From: Procambarus clarkii
Lineage: Eukaryota; Arthropoda; Malacostraca; Decapoda; Cambaridae
Assembly: GCF_040958095.1 (NCBI RefSeq)
Contig: NC_091193.1
Location: 30,774,832 to 30,838,831 of the forward strand
DNA: 64,000 bases
Direction of reading: 5' to 3'
Shown in pieces: positions 1 through 11,095 of this stretch. The first letter of the stretch is position 1, and every line of letters begins with the position of its first letter. The position numbers and the translations under genes are program-made. The notes under the pieces are model-generated. The model was given only the letters and a program-made list of their open reading frames with translations, was not told the DNA's origin and did not search any database.

Positions 1-1025
1 GCCATCTACTTTGATACAAATTTGGGTATTGTTTATCCTGATTTATTTGATTAGAGGATTTATTGCCAAACAAAATATAGAAAGTTTTGTCAATGATGAG
101 TTTGAGTTTGTCGGCAGTTAGCCAGAGATGGACTTTATTTAGCACAGTATTCACTGTGACATTTAGAGCAAGGGAGTCAGGACTGGAGTAAATGAAGGTT
201 GTCTCGTCAGCAAATAGAATTGGTGTTGGGAGGCATTTGGAAGGTCATTAATGTAGATGAGAAAGAGGAGAGGGCCAAGTATGCTGCCATGAGGAACACC
301 AATGTTGATGGGTTGGGTAGGAGAAATTGAATTATTCATATAAACATACTGGAGCCTGTCAGTAAGGTAAGACTTAAGGTATTGCAGGGAGTGACCTCTG
401 ACTCCATAATGATATAATTTAAGAAGAAGGTTTTGGTGGTTGACAGTGTCAAAAGCCTTACGCAGGTTCACAAATAACCCAACAGGGAACTCATTTTTAT
501 CCAGAGCTGCATGTATCAAGTTAATGATACTGTACTGATAAGTGCATCGTAAGTGTTTTTTTTGGGTCTGAAGCCATATTGACAAGAACTAAGTATAATG
601 TGTTTGTCTAGATAAGAGTAAAACTGGCTGTAGATTAGTTTTTCAAATATTTTTGACAAGTTTGGGAGAATTGATATAGGTCTGAAGTTGTTGACATCAG
701 TGAGATCACCACATTTGTGGACAGGGATTACTCTCGCTTTTTTTTTAGAATATCTGGAAAGGTTTGGAGTTCAAGTGATTTGTTGAAGAGCAATGCAATA
801 GCAGGGGCTAAAGATCTGGAGGCTTTTTTGTAAATTAGAGTTGTTATCTCCTCAAGGGCACCAGACTTGGTTTTAAGGGAAAGGATTATCTAATTAACAT
901 CTGTGGAGTTAGCAGGCATTAGGTACAGAGGCTGTGGATAGTTACCTGTAAGATAGTCCTGAACATTAGTACTGAAAGATGGAATATAATTTGCAAGGGA
1001 TGACAAAATGGAAGAGAAGAACCTA
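1..1025 (-). mobile_element. Decayed non-LTR retrotransposon (LINE), RT portion, cut by window edge
   Basis: Minus-strand reverse transcriptase relic of a CR1/Jockey-type LINE. Residues readable in 585-163 include the palm motif AFDTVNHQNLLLKL and the turn GVPHGSILGPLLFLIYINDLP (usual form GVPQGS). Further 5' on the minus strand (about 850-590), broken frames still read NNFRPISILPNLSKIFEKL and SSCQYGFRP, the fingers region of the RT. Several stops and frame changes make it nonfunctional. The element is interrupted at 1026 by a TTAA-flanked insertion and its upstream part resumes at 6856-7177. The 3' end lies outside the window. LINE identity is secure; the clade is uncertain. Confidence 0.8.
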
Positions 1026-1247
1026 TTAACCCTCAAACCGCTAGGGGCCCAAATGGAATTCACACCCACAGGCGCAAAAACAACAAAAAATCCAAAAAAT
1101 TCTTTCGTCTTATAGAAGTGTTCATTTTTGTTCCCTGATCACGGAAAAAATAACAAAAAAATCGTAGGTGGCATATTTTAGCCGCAATAGGGCAGGGAAG
1201 TGTAATTACCTAAGTGTAATTACCTAAGTGTAGTTACAGGATGAGAG

Positions 1248-4159
1248 CTACGCTCGTGGTGTCCCGTCTTCCCCGCACTCTTTGTCATATAACGCTTTGA
1301 AACTACTGACGGTCTTGGCCTCCACCACCTTCTCACTTAACTTGTTCCAACCGTCTACCACTCTATTTGCGAAGGTGAATTTTCTTATATTTCTTCGGCA
1401 TCTGTGTTTAGCTAGTTTAAATCTATGACCTCTTGTTCTTGAAGTTCCAGGTCTCAGGAAGTCTTCCCTGTCGATTTTATCAATTCCTGTTACTATTTTG
1501 TACGTAGTGATCATATCACCTCTTTTTCTTCTGTCTTCTAGTTTTGGCATATTTAATGCTTCTAACCTCTCCTCGTAGCTCTTGCCCTTCAGTTCTGGGA
1601 GCCACTTAGTAGCATGTCTTTGCACCTTTTCCAGTTTGTTGATGTGCTTCTTAAGATATGGGCACCACACAACAGCTGCATATTCTAGCTTTGGCCTAAC
1701 AAAAGTCATGAACAATTTCTTTAGTATATCGCCATCCATGTATTTAAATGCAATTCTGAAGTTAGAAAGCATCGCATAGGCTCCTTGCACAATATTCTTT
1801 ATGTGGTCCTCAGGTGATAGTTTTCTATCTAGAACGACCCCTAGAGCTCTTTCTTTATCAGAATTCTTTAAAGATTTCTCACATAATATATAGGTTGTGT
1901 GGGGTCTATGTTCTCCTATTCCACATTCCATAACATGACATTTATTAACATTAAATTCCATTTGCCAGGTGGTGCTCCATATACTTATTTTGTCCAGGTC
2001 TTCTTGAAGGGCATGACAATCATCTAAATTTCTTATCCTTCCTATTATCTTAGCATCATCAGCAAACATGTTCATATAATTCTGTATACCAACTGGTAGA
2101 TCATTTATGTACACAATAAAACTCACTGGTGCAAGAACTGAACCCTGTGGTACTCCACTTGTGACATTTCTCCATTCCGATACATTGCCTCTGATTACTG
2201 CCCTCATTTTTCTATCAGAAAATTTTTCATCCATGATAGAAGCTTACCTGTCACCCCTCCAATATTTTCCAGTTTCCAGAACAACCTCTTATGTGGAACT
2301 CTGTCGAAAGCCTTTTTTAGGTCCAGATAGATGCAGTCAACCCAACCATCTCTTTCCTGTAATATCTCTGTGGCTCGATCATAGAAACTGAGTAAATTCG
2401 ATACACACGATCTTCCAGATCGAAAACCATACTGTCTGTCTGATATTATATAATTTCTCTCCAGGTGTTCTACCCATTTAGTTTTGATTAGCTTTTCCAA
2501 TACTTTCGCTATTACACTTGTCAATGATACAGGTCTATAATTGAGGGGGTCTTCCCTGCTGCCACTTTTGTAGATTGGAACTATGTTAGCCTGTTTCCAC
2601 ACGTCTGCTACGATTCCTGTACACAGGGATGCCTGAAAGATCAGGTGAAGTGGAATGCTGAGCTCAGATGCACATTCTCTCAGAACCCATGGTGAAACGC
2701 CATCTGGGCCAGCTGCTTTGTTCTTCCCGAGCTCCTTTAGCATATTTTCCACTTCATCTCTAGACACCTCTATCCGCTCTATGTTGTTCTCTGGAATTCT
2801 TATTGTGTCTGGTTCTCTGAAGATTTCATTTTGTACAAACACACTTTGGAACTTTTCATTTAATGTTTCACACATTTCCTTTTCATTTTCCGTGAATCTG
2901 TTTCCCATTTTCAACCTCTGGATATTATCCTTTACCTGCAATTTGTTGTTTATGAATTTGTAGAATAGGCCCGGTTCTGTTTTACATTTATCTGCTATCC
3001 CTTTTTCAAAATTTCTTTCTGCCTCTCTCCTTACTGCTGTATAGTTGTTTCTCGCATCTTTGTATCGCTGGTATGTTTGGGGGTTTGGCATCTTCCTATA
3101 CTGATTCCATTTTTGTGTCTTTTGGTCTCTTGCCTTCTCACAATTTCTGTCGAACCAATCCTGTTTTCTGGCCCTGCATCTCTGTTTTGGTATGAATGTT
3201 TGTGTGCCTTCCTCGTATAGTTTTAAAAATTTGGCATACATTTCATTTACTTCCCTGCCTAGCAACAATTCTGTCCAATTACAGTCATTAAAAAAATTTC
3301 GAAGTTCCCCATAGTTGCCTCTCCTTAAATCGAGTTTATCAACTGTTTTAATGTCCCCATTTTCTTCTAGATGATATCTTAAAGCATATTTAATGTCTAA
3401 CAGGACGTGATCACTCTTTCCCAAGGGAGGAAGGTACTGGATGTCAAAAATCTCTTCTTCTTTCCTGGTGAATACTAGATCCAGTACTGACGGTACATCT
3501 CCTTCCCTCATTCTTGTGGCTTGCTTTATGTGTTGATACAAGAATGTCTCCAGAATGAGGTTCACAAATCTGCATGTCCAAAAGTCCTCCGTTCTTGCTT
3601 CATAGGCCTCCCAGTCTATTGCTCTAAAGTTGAAGTCCCCCAGTATCAACAGTCGTGATTTATCTTTATCTGCTTGTACAATAATATATCTCATGACCAT
3701 TATGAGGCCCTCTCGTTTGTCATCCAGTTCTTCCTTTGTCCATGTGTTGCTTGCTGGTGGGCTGTAGGTATTTACAATTATCAGCTTATCATCCTGATTC
3801 CAGACCTGCAATGCCATTATGTCAATATCTTGAGGGTTTTCAAATATTAACTCTCTTACCTTCAGGTGTTTTTTCACCAGTACAGCCACTCCTCCTCCCT
3901 TCCTAGTTTTCCTGTCACTTCTCCAAACTGAGTAGCCTCTTGGGAATATGACTTCATTTATTATATTTCCTTCAAGTTTCGTCTCTGATAATGCAACAAT
4001 ATCTGGGACCCTAAGCTGGATTATATCTTGCAACTCCAAAGTTTTTGACCTCACTCCATCTATGTTGGTATATACAATTTTCAGGAACATGTTCCCTTTT
4101 CCTTTGCTCTTTACTCCCCCTTCCACTACTGATCTTGTTGCTTTGTTTTTATGTACCAT
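1248..4159 (-). pseudogene. CR1-like LINE copy A ORF2 (endonuclease-reverse transcriptase), one frameshift
   Basis: ORF2 is read from 4159 to 2204 and then from 2234 to 1248, about 980 codons in all. The N-terminal APE-type endonuclease shows YTNIDGVRS, DIVALSETKLEG, GGGVAVLVKKHLKV, LLILGDFNF and the catalytic-type SDH. The RT follows with NYRPVSLTSVIAKVLEKL, YGFRSGRSC, LDLKKAFDRVPH, SGVPQGSVLAPV and the active-site box MFADDAKIIG. The C-terminus is the thumb/tail ending DGTPRA. A single 4-bp loss near 2216 (copy B has TTTTCTGACTGATAG where A has TTTTCTGATAG) shifts frame between RT palm motifs. Otherwise it is intact, so the copy is young. Confidence 0.85.
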
Positions 4160-5208
4160 TTCACAAGCTTTCCAGTCCCTGTCACTTTGTAAAAAAAAGA
4201 ATTTCTGTCTTCTTCATTTCTATCCCCATTTAGACGTTTTGCCTCAATTAGGTTCATTTTCAGCTTTTCTCTGTCTTCCTTGGAGAGGTCTTGTCTTATT
4301 GACCAAAATTTGCCAACCTCATCACTCTGCAGTTTCCTGGCATTTGTTAGCACTTCCATCATGTTTTTCACTCCATTAAAGGTCACCCTTAAGGGGCGGT
4401 TCTTTTCTTTCTCATATTTTCCTATTCTTCTAAAATCACTGACATTTTCCTTTGAGCCTTCTCCTAAACCTACTATTTTCTCTATGATTTTCATCTCTTC
4501 TGCCGCTCGGTCCACCCTAGATGAAATTTCCTTCTCTAAACATCCAAAAATGATTATGGACTTAGTTCTATCTGCAGTGTTTTGTACCAGTTTACTGTTG
4601 GTAACCAGTTCTTTCCTAATTGCTTGCCTAATTTCTGCTTCTTGTTGGTCATTTCTGGTTTTGACTTCCGAACACACTTCTTTGATAGTCTCTTTCTCTT
4701 TTACAACTTCAGCATATGTCGCTTTTATTTCTTCTTTATACTTTTCTATTTCTTTATTCACCTCCTCTATGTGAGTTGTCAGTGAAGTTTGCAGTTGGAG
4801 ATCCTTACCTAACTCTATGTAAGCCCTTAGGCTTGCTTGGAGTTGTTCACCATATGAGTCTATTTTCTTGTTTATTTCTTCAAAGTCACCACACTTCACT
4901 TTCCATGCCTCATTTTCTTTCACTAGTTCCTTGATTTGCTCCTCCTGATTTGTTACCTTGTCTGTTAATGCAGTAATAATCTTACCTTGTTGAAGCATAC
5001 TCCCCTTTAGAGTGCAAAGCTCACTCCAAAGAGCTCCATTGTCCTCTTCCAATTTAAGCACTTTTTCTTCATACTTCTTTTGCATATCCTCAATTATCTC
5101 TAACCTGCCAAGAACACCTCCTTTCCTTATATCTTGTGGTGAGAATCCTTTGAAACCATCATCTGTTGGTGTGTCTACATTCTCAGTGGGGGTGGTGGCG
5201 GCGGCCAT
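4126..5208 (-). CDS. CR1-like LINE copy A ORF1 protein (coiled-coil nucleic-acid-binding type)
   Basis: An intact ORF of 360 residues from the ATG at 5208. The frame is open for nine more codons, to 5235, but the start MAAATTPTENVDT is chosen because copy B begins at the equivalent MAAG. The middle is rich in Glu, Lys and Leu with heptad-like spacing (about residues 50-190), indicating a long coiled coil. The C-terminal part (about 200-330) contains IIIFGCLEK and RRIGKYEKEKNRPLRVTF, which resembles the RRM-like and basic domains of CR1/L1 ORF1 proteins that coat element RNA. Its last 34 nt overlap ORF2 in another frame. It differs strongly from copy B ORF1, unlike the RT regions. Confidence 0.75.
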   Translation of the reverse strand: MAAATTPTENVDTPTDDGFKGFSPQDIRKGGVLGRLEIIEDMQKKYEEKVLKLEEDNGALWSELCTLKGSMLQQGKIITALTDKVTNQEEQIKELVKENEAWKVKCGDFEEINKKIDSYGEQLQASLRAYIELGKDLQLQTSLTTHIEEVNKEIEKYKEEIKATYAEVVKEKETIKEVCSEVKTRNDQQEAEIRQAIRKELVTNSKLVQNTADRTKSIIIFGCLEKEISSRVDRAAEEMKIIEKIVGLGEGSKENVSDFRRIGKYEKEKNRPLRVTFNGVKNMMEVLTNARKLQSDEVGKFWSIRQDLSKEDREKLKMNLIEAKRLNGDRNEEDRNSFFYKVTGTGKLVKWYIKTKQQDQ

Positions 5209-5509
5209 CTTTGTTTTTGTTCTAGACCAAAACAAACTTTTCCACTCGGCTATTTTCCCTCACTTTTACTTGTTTGTTGTATTTTAGTTGCTTTAACTCT
5301 TCCCTGTACCTTTATGTAACCTGGGACACCACTGTAGCCCTCAACCTGTGCCCAATACTTAGGTAATTCGATATTTCCAGGAGCTTGCTGCAGTGTGACT
5401 TCTGCCTCCTCCAGCTCACACTCACACCAAGTGTGGCAAAAAAGGGGCGTTGGCAGAGCCTTCGCCATTCGAGGTCTACTCCGCCCGAGCTGTCAGACGG
5501 CAGTTGCCA

Positions 5510-6851
5510 CAAATATATTATTACCTAATTATTTCAATGTCTCTGATTGATTTTTTCTTAGTTTTTTTGCAGTAATATTATTCCATACAGTGAATTGTGG
5601 TATATTTATATTATAAAATGTGTGAACCATCGCTGTACTCAAAATTATGGTGTGCATATTAGTGATTCAATTATTATGTTCATAAAACAATAAACAAATA
5701 GTTTTGCTGTTGTTACACTATATACACAGGTTATATATAAGTATTTGCATGTTTTGTACACCATAACGAACTACTAAGTTGGTCTTGTGAGTCAAAAAGC
5801 AACCAAGGAGTGACCGCCAAACACCAGCGAGCCACTCACTGCCACTCCCTCCCTCAACACCACCTCACTCACCCTCATTCACCCTCCCACAATACTCTTT
5901 CTGTATTTATTCACTATACACAGACGTTATATATACATATTTACATGTTTTGTTCACCATAACTGTACATCTAAGCTTGTATGGTGAGTAAAGGCCATAA
6001 GACGTTGCTACTCACACAGTCAGCTGATCGGCGGCCGCCCTCAAGGCCAGACGCACTAATATTTGCCATCCAACAATATTGTTTGTGGTGTTATTATGCT
6101 ATATACACACATTATATATAAGTATCTACCTGTTTTATTCACCATACCTGAACAAATAAGCTGGTATGGTGCCCAAAGATCATAGTGGCCATCAGTAAAC
6201 AACATGCCAAGTCGTGCAGACGACTCTCCTCCCTCACCAAAATGGCGGCTCCCAACCTACTCCTCTCGCTGTTATCTCACACTATACACACGTTATATAT
6301 AAGTATCTACATTTGTGTTCACCATATCGAACCACTAAGCTGGTATGGTGAGTTCAATCAATAAATGGTGGCCACACACCGTCAGAAAACGACGCCACAA
6401 CCCTCCCTCCCACAGCCTTACGCCTCCCTCCATGGAGCACAGCACTAAATATCACCACAATCCTGCTATTATCAGAATCCTGGTCAGTTTTATCACAGTC
6501 AGGGGGCTTCAGTAATACTATCACTGTTAAATAATAGCAGTATCATTTATATTATGGTATTTGTAGGCGATGCTGTGGTCGCAAGCTGAACAGCGGTGCT
6601 GTGAGCTCGTGCTGCGTGCGCCAGCCTTGGTGGCTTGCTCAATACTGACGCTGTAACACCCAAGAATGTTGGCCTGGATTTTTTTTCTAGGTGGCATCTG
6701 GCAACTATCGGTCGTGGCTGTACTATAGCTGCCCCTATCCCAGGTGGGGCGTTTAAATTATAGCGCTAGACACGAAATCATATATAAATGATGTGCGCGG
6801 TTTCGGTTTTGTCACTGATATCATTTATATATGATATGAGCGGTTTGAGGG
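5510..6851. repeat. Internal divergent tandem repeats of piggyBac-like element 1
   Basis: Between the CR1 insertion and the right terminus lie about four diverged units of roughly 190-300 bp. Each contains a CACCATA...TATGGTG inverted pair about 20-30 bp apart and a following block like TATATATAAGTATCTACATG. CpG-rich stretches such as CAAAATGGCGGC separate them. The same series, inverted, fills 39000-39900 and recurs at 56640-57330. Near the right end an AT hairpin (ATCATATATAAATGAT and a near-complement) sits about 20-75 bp inside the terminus. No coding potential is seen. Confidence 0.6.
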
Positions 6852-6855
6852 TTAA

Positions 6856-7177
6856 ACTCAATAGCAGTATCAGAGGCTGAAAGCAGACTATCGTTATTGG
6901 ACAGGAGTATTGGTTTGTTATTTAAAATCTTCTTTGATCCCAATATTTGTGAAATTGTGCTCCATGTTCTCTTAATGTTGCCCTTTGGGTAAATTTATCA
7001 TCGTTGTCTTTAATTTTGGCTCTTCTAATTATTTTAGATAGCAACGATGAGTAATTCTTTGAAAATTCTTTGAAGACGATTCCTAACCTATACTTCTTCT
7101 CAAGGTGATGTTTTTTATTAATGGATTTAAGTATCCCCTTTGTAAGCCAGGGATTGTTTAGCCTTTTAACAAAATCG
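6856..7177 (-). mobile_element. Upstream continuation of the decayed LINE (endonuclease-RT linker)
   Basis: Reading 7177 to 6922 on the minus strand gives NNPWLTKGILKSINKKHHLE and later SLLSKIIRRAKIKDND, the linker between endonuclease and RT typical of CR1/Jockey LINEs. It continues the relic at 1-1025 across the piggyBac-like insertion: deleting that insertion leaves one TTAA. Its own upstream part is cut at a poly-C run where the I-like LINE begins (about 7178). Confidence 0.75.
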
Positions 7178-7189
7178 CCCCCCCCCCCA

Positions 7190-9749
7190 GCTGTTGCTGG
7201 AGCTCCTAACTCTTCTGCTCTCTTGATTCGCTCGGATGTTCCCTTTGTCCCCTTACTTTTTCTTTCGCGCCTCCATTGTTCTGCTGCTCGTATCTTTGTG
7301 GGGAAATGGTACACTGTTTGTTCCATTTATCTTCCCCTGAGTGTCCCGCTTTCTCTTCCTGATCTGAAATACCTACTGAACTCCTTGCCGGAGCCTGTGC
7401 TCTTGCTGGGTGATTTCAATTGTCGTCATTCCCTTTGGGGTGATGTTCTGATGAACACCCGGGGTCGCCTTCTTGAGCCGTTTATCCTCTCTTCTTCCCT
7501 GTCTCTTCTGAATTCTGGTGAGCCCACGCATTTGGACTCTCGGACTAGCACCCTTTCCTGTCTTGATCTTTCTCCTTGCTCGTCTTCTCTTTGCTTAGAT
7601 TTCACGTGGCAGGTTCTTGATGACCTCCGTGGCAGTGACCGTTTCCCCATCCTTGTTACCTTTTTCTCTTTTCGCCCTCCCCTCTCCTTCCCTAGGTGGC
7701 AGTTTGCGAAAGCGAACTGGAACCTCTTTACCCTCAGTGCTGCTCTCTCTGACCTCTCCCTTGCTCTCTCCTCCTTTTTCATGACACTGTCTTTGACGCT
7801 GCCCTCCGCTCTATTCCTTGCTCTTCCTCTCGGGGTCCACGGAAATGCGTTCCCTGGTGGAATGCAGACTGTGCTCGGGCTGTCCGCTGTAAGCGTGCAG
7901 CCTGGAAGAGACACCGCTGTCGGCAGACGGCCGATTCTTTTCTTTTCTTTCGGAAGGCAAGTGCGGTGGCCCATAGGGCCATCCGTACGGCTAAACGTGA
8001 ATGTTGGGCATCTTATGTCTCCACCATTACGTCCGAAACTCCTCTGCCACAGATCTGGAAGCGTATCCGCAAGATAGCGGGTAAGTTCGTTCCTGATGTT
8101 TCACCGGTCCTTCACCTCCGTGGTACTCTTGTGGCGGACCCGTTGCAGGTCGCTATCGAACTGGGTTCCCACTTTTCTTCTGTTAGCTCTGGTCTTCATC
8201 TTCCCCAATCTTTTCTTCTTCGTAAACCTGTCCTTGAATCTTGTCCTTTGGATTTCTGTACTCATCTTCGCCTCCCTTATAATGATCCCTTCTCTCTCCC
8301 TGAACTTCGGTCTGCCCTGGCCCTCTGCGGTTCTATGCGGCGGGCTCCGATGGCATTCATTATGAGATGCTTCACCATCTCCCTTCGTGCACGTCTCAGT
8401 ATATACTGAGTCTGTATAATTGGATCTGGGAGTCGTCAGTCCCTGAGGACTGGCTCAATGCCGTTGTCCTCCCTGTTCGCAAACCAGGGTCTCTGGGAAC
8501 ATCCCCTAAGGACTTTCGCCCTATTGCCCTCACAAGTTGTGTCTGCAAACTCTTTGAACGTATGGTTAACGTTCGTCTGATGTGGTTCCTGGAACACCAT
8601 CACCTCTCCCTTCTCAATTTGGTTTCCGCAAGTGCCGCAGCACTACAGATGTCCTGGTGAACTTGGAGGTCTATATTCGTACTGCTTATGCTGCGAAGAC
8701 CTCTGTTGTTGCCGTCCTTTTTGACCTGGAAAAGGCTTACGACACCACTTGGCATTATCATATTTTTTCCCAGCTTCATTCTTTTGGCCTTCGTGGTCAT
8801 CTCCCCTCTCTTTCTCCGCAGCTTCCTCTCTCGTCGTTCCTTTCGGGTGCGCCTTGGTACCGCTCTCTCTGCCTCTTTTCAGCAATACGAAGGTGTGCCC
8901 CAGGGTAGTGTTCTGAGCACTACTCTTTTTCTGGTTGCCCTCAATGGTCTTCTTTCCTATCTTCCTTCAGGTGTCTTCTCCACTCTCTATGTCGATGATC
9001 TTACCCTTTGCTGTCAGGGTGATGATTCGCCTCTCCTTCAACGCCGGCTTCAACTTGCGATTGATGCCGTGTCGTCTTGGGCCACTGATCATGGCTTCAA
9101 GTTCTCTACTTCTAAGACTTGTGCCATGACTTTTACTCGGAAACGGGTCGTTCTTCGTCTCTCTTTGTCACTTTATGGTCATCCCCTCGAGTACAAAGAT
9201 TCCACAAAGCTTTTGGGGTTATTCTTTGACACTCGTTTGTCTTCATCTCCCCATATCTCTTACCTCTGTGTTGAGTGCTCTAAGACCCTTACCCTCCTTC
9301 GGGTATTGTCCCATACATCTTGTGGAGTGGATAGGCGCACTCTCCTTGCTTTGCATTCCTCTCTCATCCTGTCTAAGCGCGATTATGATTGCCCTGCTTA
9401 CTCGTCTGTTTCTCCTTCTACTCTTCGCCGTCTTGATGGTTTGCACCATACTGGGCTGTGCCTCAGTTCTGGTGCCTTTCGTTCGACTCCCGTCCTCAGC
9501 TTGTATGTTGACATTGGCTTCCTGTCTCTCCGGGACCGCCGTGATCTCTACTGTCTTCGCTATCTTGCGCGGTCCTTGCAACATCCTTCCTCTCGCCTCT
9601 ATCGTGCTTTATTTTTTACCCCTCCTGTGGTTCCTGTTCCTCTTCACCACCTCCCTCTTTCTGTCCAGTTATGTCGCTTACAGGATTCTTTTTCCGTTTG
9701 TATTTCTAATATTTCTACTCGTGTTTTTCCTTCTTTGCCCCCGTGGTGA
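7190..9749 (+). pseudogene. I-like LINE copy 1 ORF2: partial endonuclease and reverse transcriptase
   Basis: Endonuclease motifs occur at 7200-7700 (LLLGDFNCRHSLWGD, SGEPTHLDSRTSTLSCLDL). The RT runs 8430-9740: DFRPIALTSCVCKLFERMV, FDLEKAYDTTW, YEGVPQGSVLSTTLFLVALN and the active site LYVDDLTLCCQ. Frames change near 7700-7960, 8080-8100, 8330-8350, 8600 and 8680-8800 relative to copy 2, so no full-length product is possible. The catalytic YVDD remains. Antisense and alternative-frame ORFs here are by-products of the skewed composition. Confidence 0.8.
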
Positions 9750-9831
9750 GTCCCCCTTCCGCAGTTTTGTACATCCTTAACCCACATCACTAAAGCTTTT
9801 ACCCCTCCTACGGTTCTAAAACGCCTTTTCC

Positions 9832-10671
9832 TTGAGCCCTTTTCTTTTTGCTCCTGCTCAGTTTCCTAAGTCTGCGGACGGTATTGGCTACTCTGTTGTT
9901 TTTCCTGATCGCACTTGTATGTGTCACTTACCTCCGGGGACTAGCATCTTCACAGCGGAACTTTATGCTATTCTCTATGCTCTTCGTCTCCTGCTTTCTC
10001 GTTGTCAGTCTTCCTTTGTAGTTGTTGTTGACTCTTGTAGTGCCCTCATGGCTCTCGGGTCCTTTAATTCGGTTCATCCAGTAGTTGTCGGGATCCAGCA
10101 TTGGCTGTTTCTTGTTCACAGTAAATTTAAGTCGGTTGAGTTTTGTTGGGTTCCCAGCCATATTGGTGTCCCTTTAAATGAGCGTGCGGATGCTGCCGCC
10201 AAGGAAGCTGTCCGCTCTTGTCCCATCTCTCGTAAAGGTATTCCATATTCCGACTTTTACCCGGTTATCCATTCCTCCATCCTTACCCGTTGGCAGGCTT
10301 CTTGGTCGTCTGTTACTGGTAACAAACTACGTACTCTGAAATGTTGTGTTTCCTCGTGGCCGTCCTCCTATCACCGTAACCGGCGATGGGAAACGGCTCT
10401 GGCGAGTTTGCGTATTGGCCATACTCGCTTAACCCATGGTCACTTGATGGAGCGCCGCCCTGCTCTTTATTGTCGTAATTGCATTGTCCCTCTTACGGTC
10501 GTGCATATCTTTGTTGAATGTCCTGACTTCCAGGACGAGCGTGTGTCTTGCTTTCCGACCGTCCCTCGCGGTCACCTGTCCCTCAGTAGAATTCTTGGTG
10601 ACTCAGATACTTTTGATATTGTTCGCCTTATGCATTTTTGTTCTCGTATTGGCATCCTTGGTGATATTTAG
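9832..10671 (+). pseudogene. I-like LINE copy 1 RNase H domain and Cys/His tail
   Basis: A 279-codon frame carries an RNase H fold: KSADGIGYSVVFPD, then SIFTAELYAILYALRLLL (catalytic Glu) and VVVVDSCSALMAL (catalytic Asp), then VEFCWVPSHIGVPLNERADAA. The tail LYCRNCIVPLTVVHIFVECP has the C-x2-C...H...C zinc-knuckle-like pattern of I/Jockey ORF2 C-termini. The first catalytic Asp segment (normally TDGSKS) is deleted or rewritten as AQFPKS, so the nuclease is probably dead. In intact elements it removes RNA from the RNA-DNA hybrid during integration. Confidence 0.75.
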
Positions 10672-11095
10672 CGCCCTCTGATTATTCTGCACATTTGATG
10701 GTGCTACATAGCCTTCCCGGTTTGGTGCCTTGTTTTGATAATTACTTACTTTCCCTTACATCTTGCAGTATACTGTATTAGCTCGTTAATCCGGACTACT
10801 GTATATGGGAAGGACTCCCAGCCGGATTAGCATGTTTTCCGGATTAACATAGTTTTTTACTGCGGAAGTCTAAAAATTACCATTTCCAACCATTTTTATA
10901 CCACACACAACATAATTTGAATTGCCACATAATTATAAAATATTCAACTAAAAACCTCAACTTGTTGTATGTAATTTGTCTTCTTGATTGTTGTTACACA
11001 TCATGAAGTTAAGAATTCTTGACACTTTATGTAATCCGTTCTAACACAACACTAAAATTAACACTTTCAATTACTGTACAGTTAATGAGGCAAGT

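Larger units (their letters stand above)
1200..5509 (-). mobile_element. CR1-like LINE copy A, near full length, minus strand
   Basis: A two-ORF LINE with a coiled-coil ORF1 and an ORF2 carrying an APE-type endonuclease and RT, without RNase H. Its 3' end (left side, about 1200-1235) finishes in tandem copies of a 14-bp unit like ACACTTAGGTAATT, as CR1/L2 elements end in short tandem repeats. The same tail ends copy B (22979-23024) and copy C (31526-31560). The upstream boundary near 5510 is placed where sequence shared with the piggyBac-like element at 54911-54960 resumes. The 5' leader (about 5209-5500) is alignable with the leader of copy B. Inserted into piggyBac-like element 1. Confidence 0.85.
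1026..6855. mobile_element. piggyBac-like nonautonomous element 1 (TTAA duplications), with nested LINE
   Basis: The element proper runs 1030-6851. It is flanked on both sides by TTAA (1026-1029 and 6852-6855) and bounded by a perfect 13-bp terminal inverted repeat, CCCTCAAACCGCT at the left and its complement at the right. TTAA target duplication with termini beginning CCC is the hallmark of the piggyBac superfamily. No transposase is visible, so it is probably a nonautonomous derivative. Its body is 1030-1199 plus 5510-6851 and matches the elements at 38686-40024 (inverted) and 54684-57656; 29697-31399 is a relative. The rest is CR1 copy A inserted later. It sits inside the LINE relic at 1-1025/6856-7177. 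Confidence 0.8.
7178..10766 (+). mobile_element. I-clade LINE copy 1, 5'-truncated
   Basis: A plus-strand LINE with the order endonuclease, RT, RNase H, then a Cys/His tail, which is the arrangement of the I clade. It begins at a poly-C run (7178-7189) corresponding to position about 58291 of the second copy, so ORF1 and the first part of the endonuclease are missing. The 3' end, near 10766, is inferred from the point where similarity to copy 2 (ending about 61868) stops. Base composition is C/T-rich on the coding strand. It lies inside the decayed LINE on the left and abuts the old Tigger on the right. Confidence 0.8.

Noticed and set aside
7426..7982. Antisense Arg-rich ORFs across the I-like LINE
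   Set aside because: Shadows of the endonuclease-coding strand caused by composition; the plus strand carries the domain motifs.
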